A stretch of DNA of 64,000 nt from an uncultured Collinsella sp. (GTDB taxonomy: Bacteria > Actinomycetota > Coriobacteriia > Coriobacteriales > Coriobacteriaceae). Each line of letters begins with the position of its first letter. Positions within the stretch are counted from its first letter, which is position 1. Below, one piece after another: positions 33,607 through 42,092 of this stretch. Where the stretch lies: assembly GCA_902491395.1 (NCBI GenBank), contig CABUHO010000003.1, positions 1-64,000 of the forward strand, in the 5' to 3' direction. The position numbers were made by a program, and so were the translations under genes. The notes beneath the pieces are model-generated. The model did not search any database. It was not told the DNA's origin and saw only the letters and a program-made list of their open reading frames with translations.

Positions 33607-34824
33607 ATGGATAGCGATGCCAAGCTGAACATCTTGACCGAGGCCCTGGCTGCTGCCGGGGCCTCGGCATTGGCAATCGATGCGCGTGGGGACGTCGCGA
33701 TTTCGACCATGAATGACGCGGCGCTTGAGCGGGATGTGGCGGCTTTTGTCGCTGAGCGCCTCGACCGTATAGGAGACGGCGCGCGTCTGGTTATGGGGCG
33801 TGCGGGTACGCGCCTGAGCCTGACCGTTCGCCCCACCGACAAAGAGGGCGGGGGCCTTTGGGTCGTCGTGGTCCGCGAGGTGCGCGGCGCCGCGGCACAT
33901 GCGGGCATCGAGTGGCTCAACGCCGACGAAGTTGAGGCCCGCTACGAATCGAGCGCGTACGGCATCGTTGAGGGGGCGGCCTCGGTAGCTGCGCCGGTCG
34001 CCGAGAGCTACGCGCGCGGCGTGCCCCTTATGCTCGAGGGCGAGCTGGGAGCGGGTCAGGTCGAGATCGCCAAGCGCCTCTATCTGGACGGTCCTTTTGC
34101 CGATCAACCCTTTGTTGCCGTTGCGCTTGATGAGCTTACCGATCGCGGTTGGCGCCACGTGCTCAAAAGCGCCGAATCGCCGTTGTTCCAAACGGGGCTG
34201 ACACTTTACATTGCGGGCTGGAATGCGGTTGGCCCCCAGCGCCTTCGCGAGCTCGTTTCCACGATGGCCGACACCGCGTTGGCGACGCGCTGCCATGTGG
34301 TGCTGACGGCGAATGACATGCCGGGCGGCAGCGAAAGTAATCAAGCCGCCTTTGTGACCGAGCGCTTCGCCTGTGCGGTGAGCGTGGCGCCGGCAATCGT
34401 CGAGCAGGGGGCCGCGTCGACGAAGGTTGCGCGCTATTTGGAATATCTCGCTGGTGCATTTGGGACGGCAGCGCCCACGCTGTCTGCCGCGGCGACGAAG
34501 GCGCTCGATGCTTACCGCTGGCCGCGCAACTATCTGCAGCTCCGCGAGGTCTCGGAACGACTGTATATATTGGTGGGGGCGGGCACGGTGGATCGCGCTG
34601 TGGCGGAGGAAGTGCTAGCCCAAGAGGACGTGATTAAGACTGCAACCTTTGGCGCCCCGACACTCGAAAGCGACCTGTATATCCTGCGACCGTTGATCGA
34701 TACCGAGCGAGATATCGCGCATCTGGTTGTAGACCATCTCCATGGCAACCGAACCCGTGCGGCGGAGGTGCTGGGCATAAGCCGAACAACGCTGTGGCGC
34801 TTGCTGAAGGACGATGACCGTTGA
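33607..34824 (+). CDS. Regulator with Fis-type HTH and degenerate AAA (NtrC-like) domain
   Basis: A 405-residue protein. The last 45 residues (LVVDHLHGNRTRAAEVLGISRTTLWRLLKDD) are a Fis-type helix-turn-helix as in sigma-54 activators. Residues about 135-330 look like an eroded AAA domain: Walker A is LEGELGAGQVEIAK, without the P-loop Lys, and the GAFTGA loop that contacts sigma-54 is missing, while the C-terminal helical part (YRWPRNYLQLREV, cf. WPGNVRELxN) is recognisable. It probably works as an ordinary DNA-binding regulator that no longer hydrolyses ATP. The ribosome site before 33607 is weak (GGGG). It may regulate the upstream YeiH-type exporter. Confidence 0.75.
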   Translation: MDSDAKLNILTEALAAAGASALAIDARGDVAISTMNDAALERDVAAFVAERLDRIGDGARLVMGRAGTRLSLTVRPTDKEGGGLWVVVVREVRGAAAHAGIEWLNADEVEARYESSAYGIVEGAASVAAPVAESYARGVPLMLEGELGAGQVEIAKRLYLDGPFADQPFVAVALDELTDRGWRHVLKSAESPLFQTGLTLYIAGWNAVGPQRLRELVSTMADTALATRCHVVLTANDMPGGSESNQAAFVTERFACAVSVAPAIVEQGAASTKVARYLEYLAGAFGTAAPTLSAAATKALDAYRWPRNYLQLREVSERLYILVGAGTVDRAVAEEVLAQEDVIKTATFGAPTLESDLYILRPLIDTERDIAHLVVDHLHGNRTRAAEVLGISRTTLWRLLKDDDR

Positions 34825-34908
34825 GCGAGGCGCCCGTGACCGCGCGCGACGCGTGTGCTACAGTCCAAAGCGTTATTGTTTCGATTTGGTTACGGCGTGC
34901 GGGGGCGT

Positions 34909-35484
34909 ATGGCTGAGACTACAAAACCGAGCCGCAGAAGGCGGAGTGCCGCGCCGGTCAACCGACGCACGACATCGGTGACGTGGGGCAAACACGCCTC
35001 GGGGTTTGATGGCTCGTTCAAGCGCACTAAATACGGCTATCCTTCGGCAAGCGCTCGCTTGGCCATGCAGGCCGAGTCCTCGTTGTGGGGCCGCAAACGC
35101 GTGGTGGGCTCAAAGCTCAAGCACGACGGAACGCTCGGTTACATCAGCCGCGGGGCGGCTCGTCGCAGCGGACTCAATCCGGCTGGTTGGCATCGTTATG
35201 TTCCGATCGCGGTCGTCGTTGCAGTGATCGTCATCGCACTCGCTGCGCTTGGCTACGCCGGCGGCGGTGCCAACTTGGACGCGATGTTTAAATCGCCCGA
35301 GCTCGCGCATGCAGGCACAGAAGTTGTCGAGGGCGCTCAGACCCAGACGGGCGTCGCGCCCCAACGCGGTATCGTTGCGGCAGCCTCCACCATCGTCGAC
35401 GCTCAAAAGGACGAGGGTGAACAGGGCGACGGCGCCGAAACGACTCAAACGAACGAAACGACGACAACTCCATCGGCAAGATAA
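34909..35484 (+). CDS. Hypothetical single-pass membrane protein with basic N-terminal half
   Basis: A 191-residue protein I cannot assign to a family. Residues 1-100 are strongly basic, with RRRR and repeated Lys/Arg, and a GYPSASARLAMQAESSLWGRK stretch that looks folded. A membrane helix covers about 102-124 (YVPIAVVVAVIVIALAALGY). The remainder is a polar, Thr/Glu/Gln-rich tail, predicted outside the cell by the positive-inside rule. A G-rich site precedes the ATG at 34909; 18 upstream codons are rejected. It follows the Fis-type regulator by 84 bases and ends at a hairpin. Confidence 0.7.
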   Translation: MAETTKPSRRRRSAAPVNRRTTSVTWGKHASGFDGSFKRTKYGYPSASARLAMQAESSLWGRKRVVGSKLKHDGTLGYISRGAARRSGLNPAGWHRYVPIAVVVAVIVIALAALGYAGGGANLDAMFKSPELAHAGTEVVEGAQTQTGVAPQRGIVAAASTIVDAQKDEGEQGDGAETTQTNETTTTPSAR

Positions 35485-35496
35485 GTTGCGAGCGGG

Positions 35497-35520
35497 TCCG
35501 CCGTTCGTTAGAACGGCGGA
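35497..35520. terminator. Hairpin between convergent genes
   Basis: TCCGCCGTT pairs perfectly with AACGGCGGA. No long T-tract is present on either strand. Confidence 0.6.
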
Positions 35521-35525
35521 ACTAA

Positions 35526-36047
35526 TTACTTTACATACACCACGTTGTCGCGGCGGGGTTTGGGCTCGGGTAACGCGTCATCGGCATAGCCCAGGATGCA
35601 GTGACCGACACCGCGCAGGCTGCCGTCGGCGGGCAGGCCCCAGCTGGCCAGCAGCTCCAGGCCCTCGGGCGAGTCAAAGACCTCATGCGCGCGGTGAATC
35701 CAGCACGAATCGACACCCAGTGCATAGGCGGCGTTGAGCAAGTTGCCCATGGCGAGCGAGCCGTCTTCCAGATGCGTGGGCACGCTGCGATCGACCAGCA
35801 CCACCACAACGGTCTTGGCGCCATAGAAGGGGTCACTGCTGCCGCCCATGACCTGGGCGTTGAGCTGTGAGAGACGCTCGACGGTCGCGGGGTCGGTGAC
35901 GGCGACAAACGTCACCGGCTGGCGGCCCATGCCGCTCGGTGCATATTGGCCGGCTTCGATAATACGTGCAAGCTTTTCGGCCTCGACGGGACGATCGCTG
36001 TATTTGCGGCAGCTGCGGCGGTGGATGAGCGCTTCGATAGTCTCCAT
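35526..36047 (-). CDS. Nitroreductase family protein
   Basis: A 173-residue FMN-dependent oxidoreductase. It opens METIEALIHRRSCRKYSDRPVE, the standard flavin-phosphate-binding start with the RRSxRxY motif, then APSGMGRQPVTFVAV and the C-terminal GYADDALPEPKPRRD, which is typical of short nitroreductases. It likely reduces nitro or quinone compounds using NAD(P)H; natural substrates are unknown. AAGGAGACACC selects the ATG at 36047, removing 32 codons from the longest frame. It is single, with a promoter region toward 36200. Confidence 0.92.
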   Translation of the reverse strand: METIEALIHRRSCRKYSDRPVEAEKLARIIEAGQYAPSGMGRQPVTFVAVTDPATVERLSQLNAQVMGGSSDPFYGAKTVVVVLVDRSVPTHLEDGSLAMGNLLNAAYALGVDSCWIHRAHEVFDSPEGLELLASWGLPADGSLRGVGHCILGYADDALPEPKPRRDNVVYVK

Positions 36048-36341
36048 GGTGTCTCCTTGTAGTGGCGTTGCAGATGCCCCGTTCATACCCGTCGGGCTTA
36101 AACGATAGACGGTCAATTGCCCGGCCAAAAGGATAAATTCCAATTGGGAAAGTAGGTTTGCATAAAAGTGCCTTCAGAATGTGACAAACAAATGGGATGG
36201 TTAAACGTTTTATCCCGTCTACCCTGCGGTTTTTTACCACTTGCCTAAATGACGAACGCATAACCTCTGATAAAGGTTTTACTAAAGGAGTACCAACGTT
36301 TATCAATGCGCCGTGGTGGCGCCGGGCCAGGAGGTAACATC

Positions 36342-36632
36342 ATGTTCCAGGCTGGAGATGTCGTCGAGACCGACTTCGAAGGATTTCTGAAGCTGCTGCG
36401 TTCCAAGACGCGCGCTTTTGTGACGATTGATGATCACGAGTACTACATCACGCACACCGATGGCTATTGGCGTGTTCAGGATTGCGAGGCCCTCAACGAC
36501 AAGGGCCACTTTACTGACTGCTCCGAGCTGGTCAATACGGTCTGCGAGGTCGTCGAGCTGCCGTGGATTGCCGGCAAGAGCCTGCATGACAGCTTCTCGG
36601 GCGCTACGGTCTATGAGGCCGTCGCCGCTTAA
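36342..36632 (+). CDS. Small conserved-looking hypothetical protein (96 residues)
   Basis: I do not recognise the family. The 96-residue protein is soluble, acidic and mixed alpha/beta in appearance (MFQAGDVVETDFEGFLKLL, ITHTDGYWRVQDCEALN), with no signal or membrane segment. AGGAGG lies 6 bases before the ATG at 36342, so translation is probably strong; the 12-codon extension upstream overlaps this site and is rejected. It is monocistronic, between a 200-base upstream gap and a strong terminator. Three cysteines are present but no clear metal motif. Confidence 0.8.
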   Translation: MFQAGDVVETDFEGFLKLLRSKTRAFVTIDDHEYYITHTDGYWRVQDCEALNDKGHFTDCSELVNTVCEVVELPWIAGKSLHDSFSGATVYEAVAA

Positions 36633-36658
36633 CGGGCAATAAAACCCGATTTTCACGT

Positions 36659-36695
36659 GACCGCTGGCGCTGCCCCCGCGCCGGCGGTCTTTTTC
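36659..36695 (+). terminator. Rho-independent terminator
   Basis: GACCGCTGGCGC pairs with GCGCCGGCGGTC, followed by T5-6. Confidence 0.9.
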
Positions 36696-36737
36696 TGCCG
36701 ATAGGCCATAAAAGTGCAAGCATTTGCGGAGAGCCTG

Positions 36738-36766
36738 TTGACGATAGTCAAAACCCGGACTAATCT
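36738..36766 (+). promoter_or_regulatory. Promoter of the MarR-ABC exporter operon
   Basis: TTGACG (36738-36743), 17 bases, TAATCT (36761-36766). AGTC..GACT and ATTGGTC..GGACAAT half-palindromes (to 36799) overlap and follow it and could be the MarR site. Confidence 0.65.
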
Positions 36767-36813
36767 AGAGATACAAAATTGGTCAAAAATCGGACAATCG
36801 AATGGTGGGATAG

Positions 36814-37314
36814 ATGAATAGTGCGGTTACGCTGGTCGACTTCGACCGGTTGCTCAATGGACTCGACCATATCTATTCGGAGTTCTCGCGTGCCTGCGGT
36901 CTTTCGGACTGCGCTTACTGGATGCTCGTCGATACCAGCACGGCGGGCGGCAGTATTGCCGTAAGCCGCCTGACAAGCGAATGGTTCTACAGCAAGCAGA
37001 CCATCAACTCGGCCATTAAAACCTTGACGGCGCGGGACTTTGCAACGTTGGAGTTTGCCGAAGGCAGCCGTAAGAACAAGGTTGTGCGTTTGACCGAAGC
37101 GGGCATGCGGTTTGCCGAGCGTTATGCGCTGCCGGCACTCAAGGCCGAGCAGCGAGCCTTTGGCGCGCTTGAGCCGTGTGAGCAACGCGAAATCATGCGC
37201 CTAATCGGAAAATTTTCCCATGCGCTCGGCGATGAGTGCGATGCCTTTAAGCAGCATATCGCTGCCGAGAGCCAGACCGAGAATCAAGGTGAGGGGGAGT
37301 CGTGCGACTCTTAA
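36814..37314 (+). CDS. MarR-family transcriptional regulator
   Basis: A 166-residue winged-helix regulator. The recognition region is SRLTSEWFYSKQTINSAIKTLTARDFATLEF, followed by the wing SRKNKVVRLTEAG. N- and C-terminal helices for dimerisation flank it. It precedes, and overlaps by 13 bases, the first ABC exporter gene, so all three genes form one operon that it probably represses until a ligand binds. The ATG at 36814 is preceded by GGTGGGAT. Confidence 0.92.
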   Translation: MNSAVTLVDFDRLLNGLDHIYSEFSRACGLSDCAYWMLVDTSTAGGSIAVSRLTSEWFYSKQTINSAIKTLTARDFATLEFAEGSRKNKVVRLTEAGMRFAERYALPALKAEQRAFGALEPCEQREIMRLIGKFSHALGDECDAFKQHIAAESQTENQGEGESCDS

Positions 37315-39038
37315 TGAGGTTTATGAAGCCGTATCGCAGGCTTGTCGCGGTGACGTTGTTGGTGCTGCTAATCGACAACGTTGGCACACTGCTGGTACCC
37401 ACGATGTTGGCGAACATGGTCAACACCGGTATCACCACGGGCGATGTCGACTACATTTTGCGCAACGGTCTCTACATGCTTATCGCGACCGGCATGGCCA
37501 GCGGCGGCGCGGTGTTGGGCTGCTATCTTTCGGCGCGCCTGGCCGCCAACGTGGCCTGCGATATCCGCAATGCCGTCTACGACAAGTCGCTCGAGCTGTC
37601 TGCCAGTGACTTTGAGCGCTTTGGCACGGGTTCGATGATCACGCGCTCGCTCAACGACATCAACGTGATTCAGCAGGCGATTCTGCAGACCATTCAGCTG
37701 GTGCTGCCGGTGCCGTTCCTGGCGGTGGCAGGCATCATCTTCGCCTGGCTCATCGATCCGGCCATGGGCATGCTTCTGGGCGTCGTGGTTGCGATCGTGC
37801 TGGTTGCGGCGGTCTTTACGGTTGCCAACGCGGCTCCGATTTTTATGCGCTTGCAGAGCTTTATCGACCGCATGAACGTGGTGCTGCGCGAAAACATCGT
37901 GGGCGTGCGCGTCATCCGTGCGTTTAACAAGGAGCGTCGTGAGGAACAGCGCCTGGACGAGGTGTTTAGCGACTACGCCGCCAACGCCATAAAAGTCAAC
38001 CATCTGTTTGTGGGCCTCGACAGCTCCACCTTCTTTCTGATGAATATCGCCGAGGTGGCGGTACTGTGGGTGGGCGGCAACCGCGTGGGCGCCCACGCCA
38101 TGCAGATCGCGAGCATCTCGGCGGTGCTGGAGTACGCGCTTCTGATCCTGTTCTTTGTGATGATGGCCCAGATGGTGGTGCTGACGCTTCCGCGTGCCGC
38201 CGCATGTCTGAACCGCGCACAGCAGGTGCTGGAGATTAAGCCGAGCATCGTGGACGGCGAACGTACGCTGGGTGACGGGGCGCCTGCCTCCGAGGGCGAT
38301 GCGGATGCGGTCGCTGAGTTCGATCACATGTCGTTTCGGTTTGACGATGCCGATGAGGACACCCTGTGCAATTTGAACTTTACTTGTCGTCGCGGTCAGA
38401 CGACCGCGATTGTGGGCTCGACGGGCTCGGGCAAGTCGACGGTGGCAAAGCTTCTGCTGCGCTTCCACGATGCCACCAGGGGCGCCATTCGCCTGGACGG
38501 CGTCGATCTGCGCGAGCTTTCGCAAGGTGAGATTCGCGGGCGCATCGCCTATGTGCCGCAGAAGGCGTGGCTGTTCTCGGGCACCGTGGCAAGCAATCTG
38601 CGCTTTGGCAACGAGGACGCGACCGAGGCGGACATGCTTCATGCGCTGCAGGTTGCCCAGAGCACCTTTGTGCTCGATCAACCGCAGGGGCTCGATACCC
38701 CGGTTGCCCAGGGCGGTACGAACTTCTCGGGTGGTCAGCGCCAGCGCCTGGCCATTGCCCGTGCGCTCATGAAGCGCGCCGACCTGTATATCTTCGACGA
38801 CAGTTTTTCTGCTCTGGACTTTAAGACTGATGCGGCCCTGCGTCATGCGCTGCAGGACGAGACGCGCGACGCCGCGGTGCTTATCATCGCGCAGCGCATC
38901 TCGACGATTCTGCACGCCGACCAGATCGTTGTACTCAAGGACGGCGAGGTCGTGGGCTTGGGCACGCACGAGGAGCTTATGGAAACCTGCGAGGTGTACC
39001 GCGCCATCGCGGAATCGCAGATGAAGGGAGGTGAGTAA
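37302..39038 (+). CDS. ABC exporter half-transporter, degenerate-site subunit
   Basis: A 578-residue six-helix exporter half with its ATPase domain at the C-terminus. Walker A is GSTGSGKST, the signature is FSGGQRQR, but Walker B ends YIFDDSFSALD (Asp where the catalytic Glu should be) and the switch position reads IIAQRIST (Gln for His). It thus cannot form a competent ATP site with its own Walker B, and should pair with the next gene product, as in TM287/288-type heterodimers. The GTG at 37302 follows GAGGGGGAG; the ATG at 37314 is an alternative. Substrate unknown; multidrug-type by family. Confidence 0.93.
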   Translation: MRLLMRFMKPYRRLVAVTLLVLLIDNVGTLLVPTMLANMVNTGITTGDVDYILRNGLYMLIATGMASGGAVLGCYLSARLAANVACDIRNAVYDKSLELSASDFERFGTGSMITRSLNDINVIQQAILQTIQLVLPVPFLAVAGIIFAWLIDPAMGMLLGVVVAIVLVAAVFTVANAAPIFMRLQSFIDRMNVVLRENIVGVRVIRAFNKERREEQRLDEVFSDYAANAIKVNHLFVGLDSSTFFLMNIAEVAVLWVGGNRVGAHAMQIASISAVLEYALLILFFVMMAQMVVLTLPRAAACLNRAQQVLEIKPSIVDGERTLGDGAPASEGDADAVAEFDHMSFRFDDADEDTLCNLNFTCRRGQTTAIVGSTGSGKSTVAKLLLRFHDATRGAIRLDGVDLRELSQGEIRGRIAYVPQKAWLFSGTVASNLRFGNEDATEADMLHALQVAQSTFVLDQPQGLDTPVAQGGTNFSGGQRQRLAIARALMKRADLYIFDDSFSALDFKTDAALRHALQDETRDAAVLIIAQRISTILHADQIVVLKDGEVVGLGTHEELMETCEVYRAIAESQMKGGE

Positions 39039-39039
39039 C

Positions 39040-41052
39040 ATGACCGAGGAGCTCAGGGAGCGCAGCAACGCTATCGATGCCGTCGTTGTGGACGCGGCCG
39101 AAGCGGTCGAGCAGGCTGCCGCGTCGACCGAGCTGGATGACGCCGCCAGGGCCGCGGCCGAGCGTGAGGCTCGCCGCCAAGCGCTGTACGAGGAAAACGA
39201 GCGTGCCGAGGACGAGCGTGCCCGCGCGGAAGCAGAGCGCATGCGCGATGTGGACGACGAGGATGAGGACGAGAAACCCCGCGATACCTGGTCGACGGTG
39301 CGCCGCTTGTGGGGCGAGGCCGCCGGCGACCATTGGCGCTTCTACATCGTGTTTGCGAGCATCGTGTTCTACGTCATCTTTAACACCGCCGCGCCGGCAT
39401 ACAGCGCTCATGTTATCGACGAGCTGTGGGGCCATATACAGGTGGCGTTTGCCAGCGGAACCACCTTCAGCATCACCTGGGACCAATGCGGTAAGACCAT
39501 CTTTGTCTACTTTTTGATCTGGACGGCCGCCGGATCGTTCTATGCGTTGCAGAGCTTTTTGATGTCGAGCGTCGCCGAGCGCCTCAATCTGCGTCTGCGC
39601 AACCGCATCGCGCAGAAGCTCAGCCGCCTGCCGCTCGCCTACTTTGACGCACATCGCCCCGGCGAAGTGGTCAGCCGCGCGACCAACGACTTGGACAAGA
39701 TGTCCGAGAGCATGCAGCGCGGATTGCTGCAGCTGTTGGTATCGATCGGTACCGTGACGGGCGCCATCATCATGATGTTCGTCTATAGCGTTAGGCTCAC
39801 GTTGATCTTTTTGGGTTTTACGGCGGTATCGCTGCTGGTGACCAAGGTGGTTTCGCGCCGTACGCATGATGTGACGGGCGAGCGTCAGGAGTGGGTGTCC
39901 AAAATCACGAGCGCGGTCGAGGAAGGCTATTCGGGCCGTTTGGTGATTCGCGCATTCAATCGCGAGCACCAGAGCTCTGCCGAAGTGCACGAAGCCTCGG
40001 GCGAGCTGGCCCGCGTGAGCACCAAGGCCGACTTTATGATCAACGCCGTCGGACCCGCGGTCCGCTTTATCGGTCGCCTGGCGCAGATCGTGATTGCGCT
40101 CGTGGGCTGCAGTATGCTGGTTGCCGGCCACATGACCGTCGGCGTGTTCCAGGCGTTCTTCCAGTTTATCTACGAGGCGTCCGAACCCATGACGCAGCTG
40201 TCGTTCACTTTCAACTCGCTGCAGGGCGCGCTGGCGAGTGCGGAGCGCGTGTTCGACCTGCTCGATGAGCCCGAGATGGAAGCCGATCCGCAGCCGGGCG
40301 AGGCTGCCAATCTGCCGGGTCGCGTGGAGGGCCGCGTCGCTTTTGAGCATGTGCGCTTTGGCTACACGCCCGAAAAGCCGCTCATGCGCGACGTGTCGTT
40401 TACCGCCGAACCGGGTCAGAAGATTGCGGTGGTGGGAACCACGGGTGCGGGTAAGACCACGCTCATCAACCTGCTCATGCGCTTCTACGAGATCGACGGC
40501 GGCCGCATTACGCTCGACGGTGTGGATACGCGCCTCATGAACCGCGGTGAGCTACGTCAGCAGTTTGGCATGGTGCTGCAGGACGCCTGGCTGTTCGACG
40601 GCACGATTGCCGAAAACATCGCCTACGGCTGCCCCGAGGCAACGCGCGACGAGATCGTGGCTGCCGCCCGCGCCGCGCAGGTCGACTTCTTTGTGCGCAC
40701 CATGCCGCAGGGCTACGACACGCGCGTGGCCAATGATGCCGAAAGCATCAGCCAGGGCCAGCGTCAGCTGCTGACCATTGCGCGCGTGCTGCTCAACAAC
40801 CCGGCGATTCTCATCTTGGACGAGGCGACGTCGAGTGTGGACACGCGTACCGAGCTTGCCATCGGCCGTGCCATGGACGCGCTCATGCATGGGCGCACGA
40901 GCTTTGTGATCGCGCATCGCCTGTCGACGATCGTGGATGCCGACCTGATTCTGGTCATGGATCACGGCAACATTATCGAGCAAGGCACGCATAAGGAACT
41001 GCTGGCTGCCGAGGGTGCTTACGCCGACCTCTATCTGAGTCAGTTCGCATAA
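39040..41052 (+). CDS. ABC exporter half-transporter, catalytic subunit
   Basis: A 670-residue partner of the previous protein. It has an unusual charged N-terminal extension of about 85 residues (Ala/Glu/Arg-rich, probably coiled coil) before the six membrane helices. Walker A is GTTGAGKTT, Walker B is ILILDEATSSVD with the catalytic Glu, and the switch His is present in VIAHRLST. Its own signature is altered to SISQGQRQ, the complementary degeneration expected in a heterodimeric exporter. GGGAGGTGAG precedes the ATG at 39040, which lies one base after the upstream stop. Confidence 0.94.
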   Translation: MTEELRERSNAIDAVVVDAAEAVEQAAASTELDDAARAAAEREARRQALYEENERAEDERARAEAERMRDVDDEDEDEKPRDTWSTVRRLWGEAAGDHWRFYIVFASIVFYVIFNTAAPAYSAHVIDELWGHIQVAFASGTTFSITWDQCGKTIFVYFLIWTAAGSFYALQSFLMSSVAERLNLRLRNRIAQKLSRLPLAYFDAHRPGEVVSRATNDLDKMSESMQRGLLQLLVSIGTVTGAIIMMFVYSVRLTLIFLGFTAVSLLVTKVVSRRTHDVTGERQEWVSKITSAVEEGYSGRLVIRAFNREHQSSAEVHEASGELARVSTKADFMINAVGPAVRFIGRLAQIVIALVGCSMLVAGHMTVGVFQAFFQFIYEASEPMTQLSFTFNSLQGALASAERVFDLLDEPEMEADPQPGEAANLPGRVEGRVAFEHVRFGYTPEKPLMRDVSFTAEPGQKIAVVGTTGAGKTTLINLLMRFYEIDGGRITLDGVDTRLMNRGELRQQFGMVLQDAWLFDGTIAENIAYGCPEATRDEIVAAARAAQVDFFVRTMPQGYDTRVANDAESISQGQRQLLTIARVLLNNPAILILDEATSSVDTRTELAIGRAMDALMHGRTSFVIAHRLSTIVDADLILVMDHGNIIEQGTHKELLAAEGAYADLYLSQFA

Positions 41053-41084
41053 TGTGACAAAGGGACAGTCCCGCATGTCACATT
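41051..41084. repeat. CTGTCCC/GGGACAG-type inverted repeat
   Basis: AATGTGACA (41051-41059) and TGTCACATT (41076-41084) flank a core with GGGACAGTCCC. It overlaps the ABC exporter stop codon. Confidence 0.75.
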
Positions 41085-41090
41085 GGAAAC

Positions 41091-41127
41091 AAGGCGCGCT
41101 GGGGATTGATTCCCTGGCGCGCCTTTT
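41091..41127 (+). terminator. Rho-independent terminator of the exporter operon
   Basis: AAGGCGCGCTGGGGA pairs with TCCCTGGCGCGCCTT, followed by TTTT. Confidence 0.85.
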
Positions 41128-41164
41128 GCGTCGGTGCCGATGTTGTTTTGTGCCGCTCGCGTTC

Positions 41165-41869
41165 CTAGTGCTCGTCCACGAGCTTGGCGACGAGGGCCTT
41201 GAGCTCGGCCACCTCTCGCTCGAGTTCCTTGACGCGGCGGGCGTTCTCGGTGATGCCCTGACGGTTGAGCGCGGACTGCTCGGCGGCGTCATCGGGCATG
41301 TACTCGCGATGCTGCTTGGCATCGAAGCTCTCCTCGAACACGCGGCAGCCGTTGCGCTTGATGATGCGTCCCGGCACGCCCACGACGGTGCAGTTGTCGG
41401 GGACGTCCTTAACGACGACCGAGTTGCCGCCGATCTTGACGTTGTTGCCGATGCGAATGTTGCCGAGCACCTTGGCGCCCGTGCCCACGGTGACGTTGTT
41501 GCCCAAGGTGGGGTGGCGCTTGCCGGTCTCGTTGCCGGTACCGCCGAGCGTGACGCCCTGGTAGAGCACGCAGTTGTCGCCCACGATGGTGGTCTCGCCG
41601 ATGACGACGCCCATGGCGTGGTCGATAAAGAAGTGCTTGCCGATCTTTGCAGCGGGATGAATCTCGACGCCGGTGATATGGCGAGTGATTTGCGAGAGCA
41701 CACGGGCGAGCGAGCGATGACCGTGCTCCCAGAGCCAGTGCTCGGGCACGTGATTCCACTTGGCGTGAAGACCGGGGTACGAAAGGAAAATGACCAGGCC
41801 GTTTTGCGCGGCGGGGTCCTGCGCCTGGACGGTCTTGATGTCCTCGCGAATGGTATTGATAAAGTTCAC
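41165..41869 (-). CDS. cysE: Serine O-acetyltransferase
   Basis: CysE acetylates serine with acetyl-CoA to give O-acetylserine, the precursor for cysteine. The 234-residue protein has a short N-terminal helical domain and a left-handed hexapeptide-repeat beta helix (HPAAKIGKHFFIDHAMGVVIGET, then VLYQGVTLGGTG and GNNVKIGGNSVVVKDVP). The C-terminal 45 residues are a charged coiled coil (ARRVKELEREVAELKALVAKL) not seen in the E. coli enzyme. GGGAGG seven bases upstream selects the GTG at 41869; 29 further codons upstream are rejected. No cysK is adjacent. Confidence 0.94.
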   Translation of the reverse strand: MNFINTIREDIKTVQAQDPAAQNGLVIFLSYPGLHAKWNHVPEHWLWEHGHRSLARVLSQITRHITGVEIHPAAKIGKHFFIDHAMGVVIGETTIVGDNCVLYQGVTLGGTGNETGKRHPTLGNNVTVGTGAKVLGNIRIGNNVKIGGNSVVVKDVPDNCTVVGVPGRIIKRNGCRVFEESFDAKQHREYMPDDAAEQSALNRQGITENARRVKELEREVAELKALVAKLVDEH

Positions 41870-42092
41870 CGGCCGCCCTCCCTTAGCGCCAAGGCAATGC
41901 GATTCAATAAAGTATAGCGATTCGCTAGGGATTAGGAAGAACAATCTTGGCGGCATTGCGCAACAGGTGTCAGTTATGCAAACTTGCTGGTAATGGAGTC
42001 ATGCTTTTGTGGGGTTGCGCACGAGGGGGCGCTGCGACCGTATACTGGTCAACTTGGACGTATCCGCGCCCACAACTGAGAGGTTTTACTTC

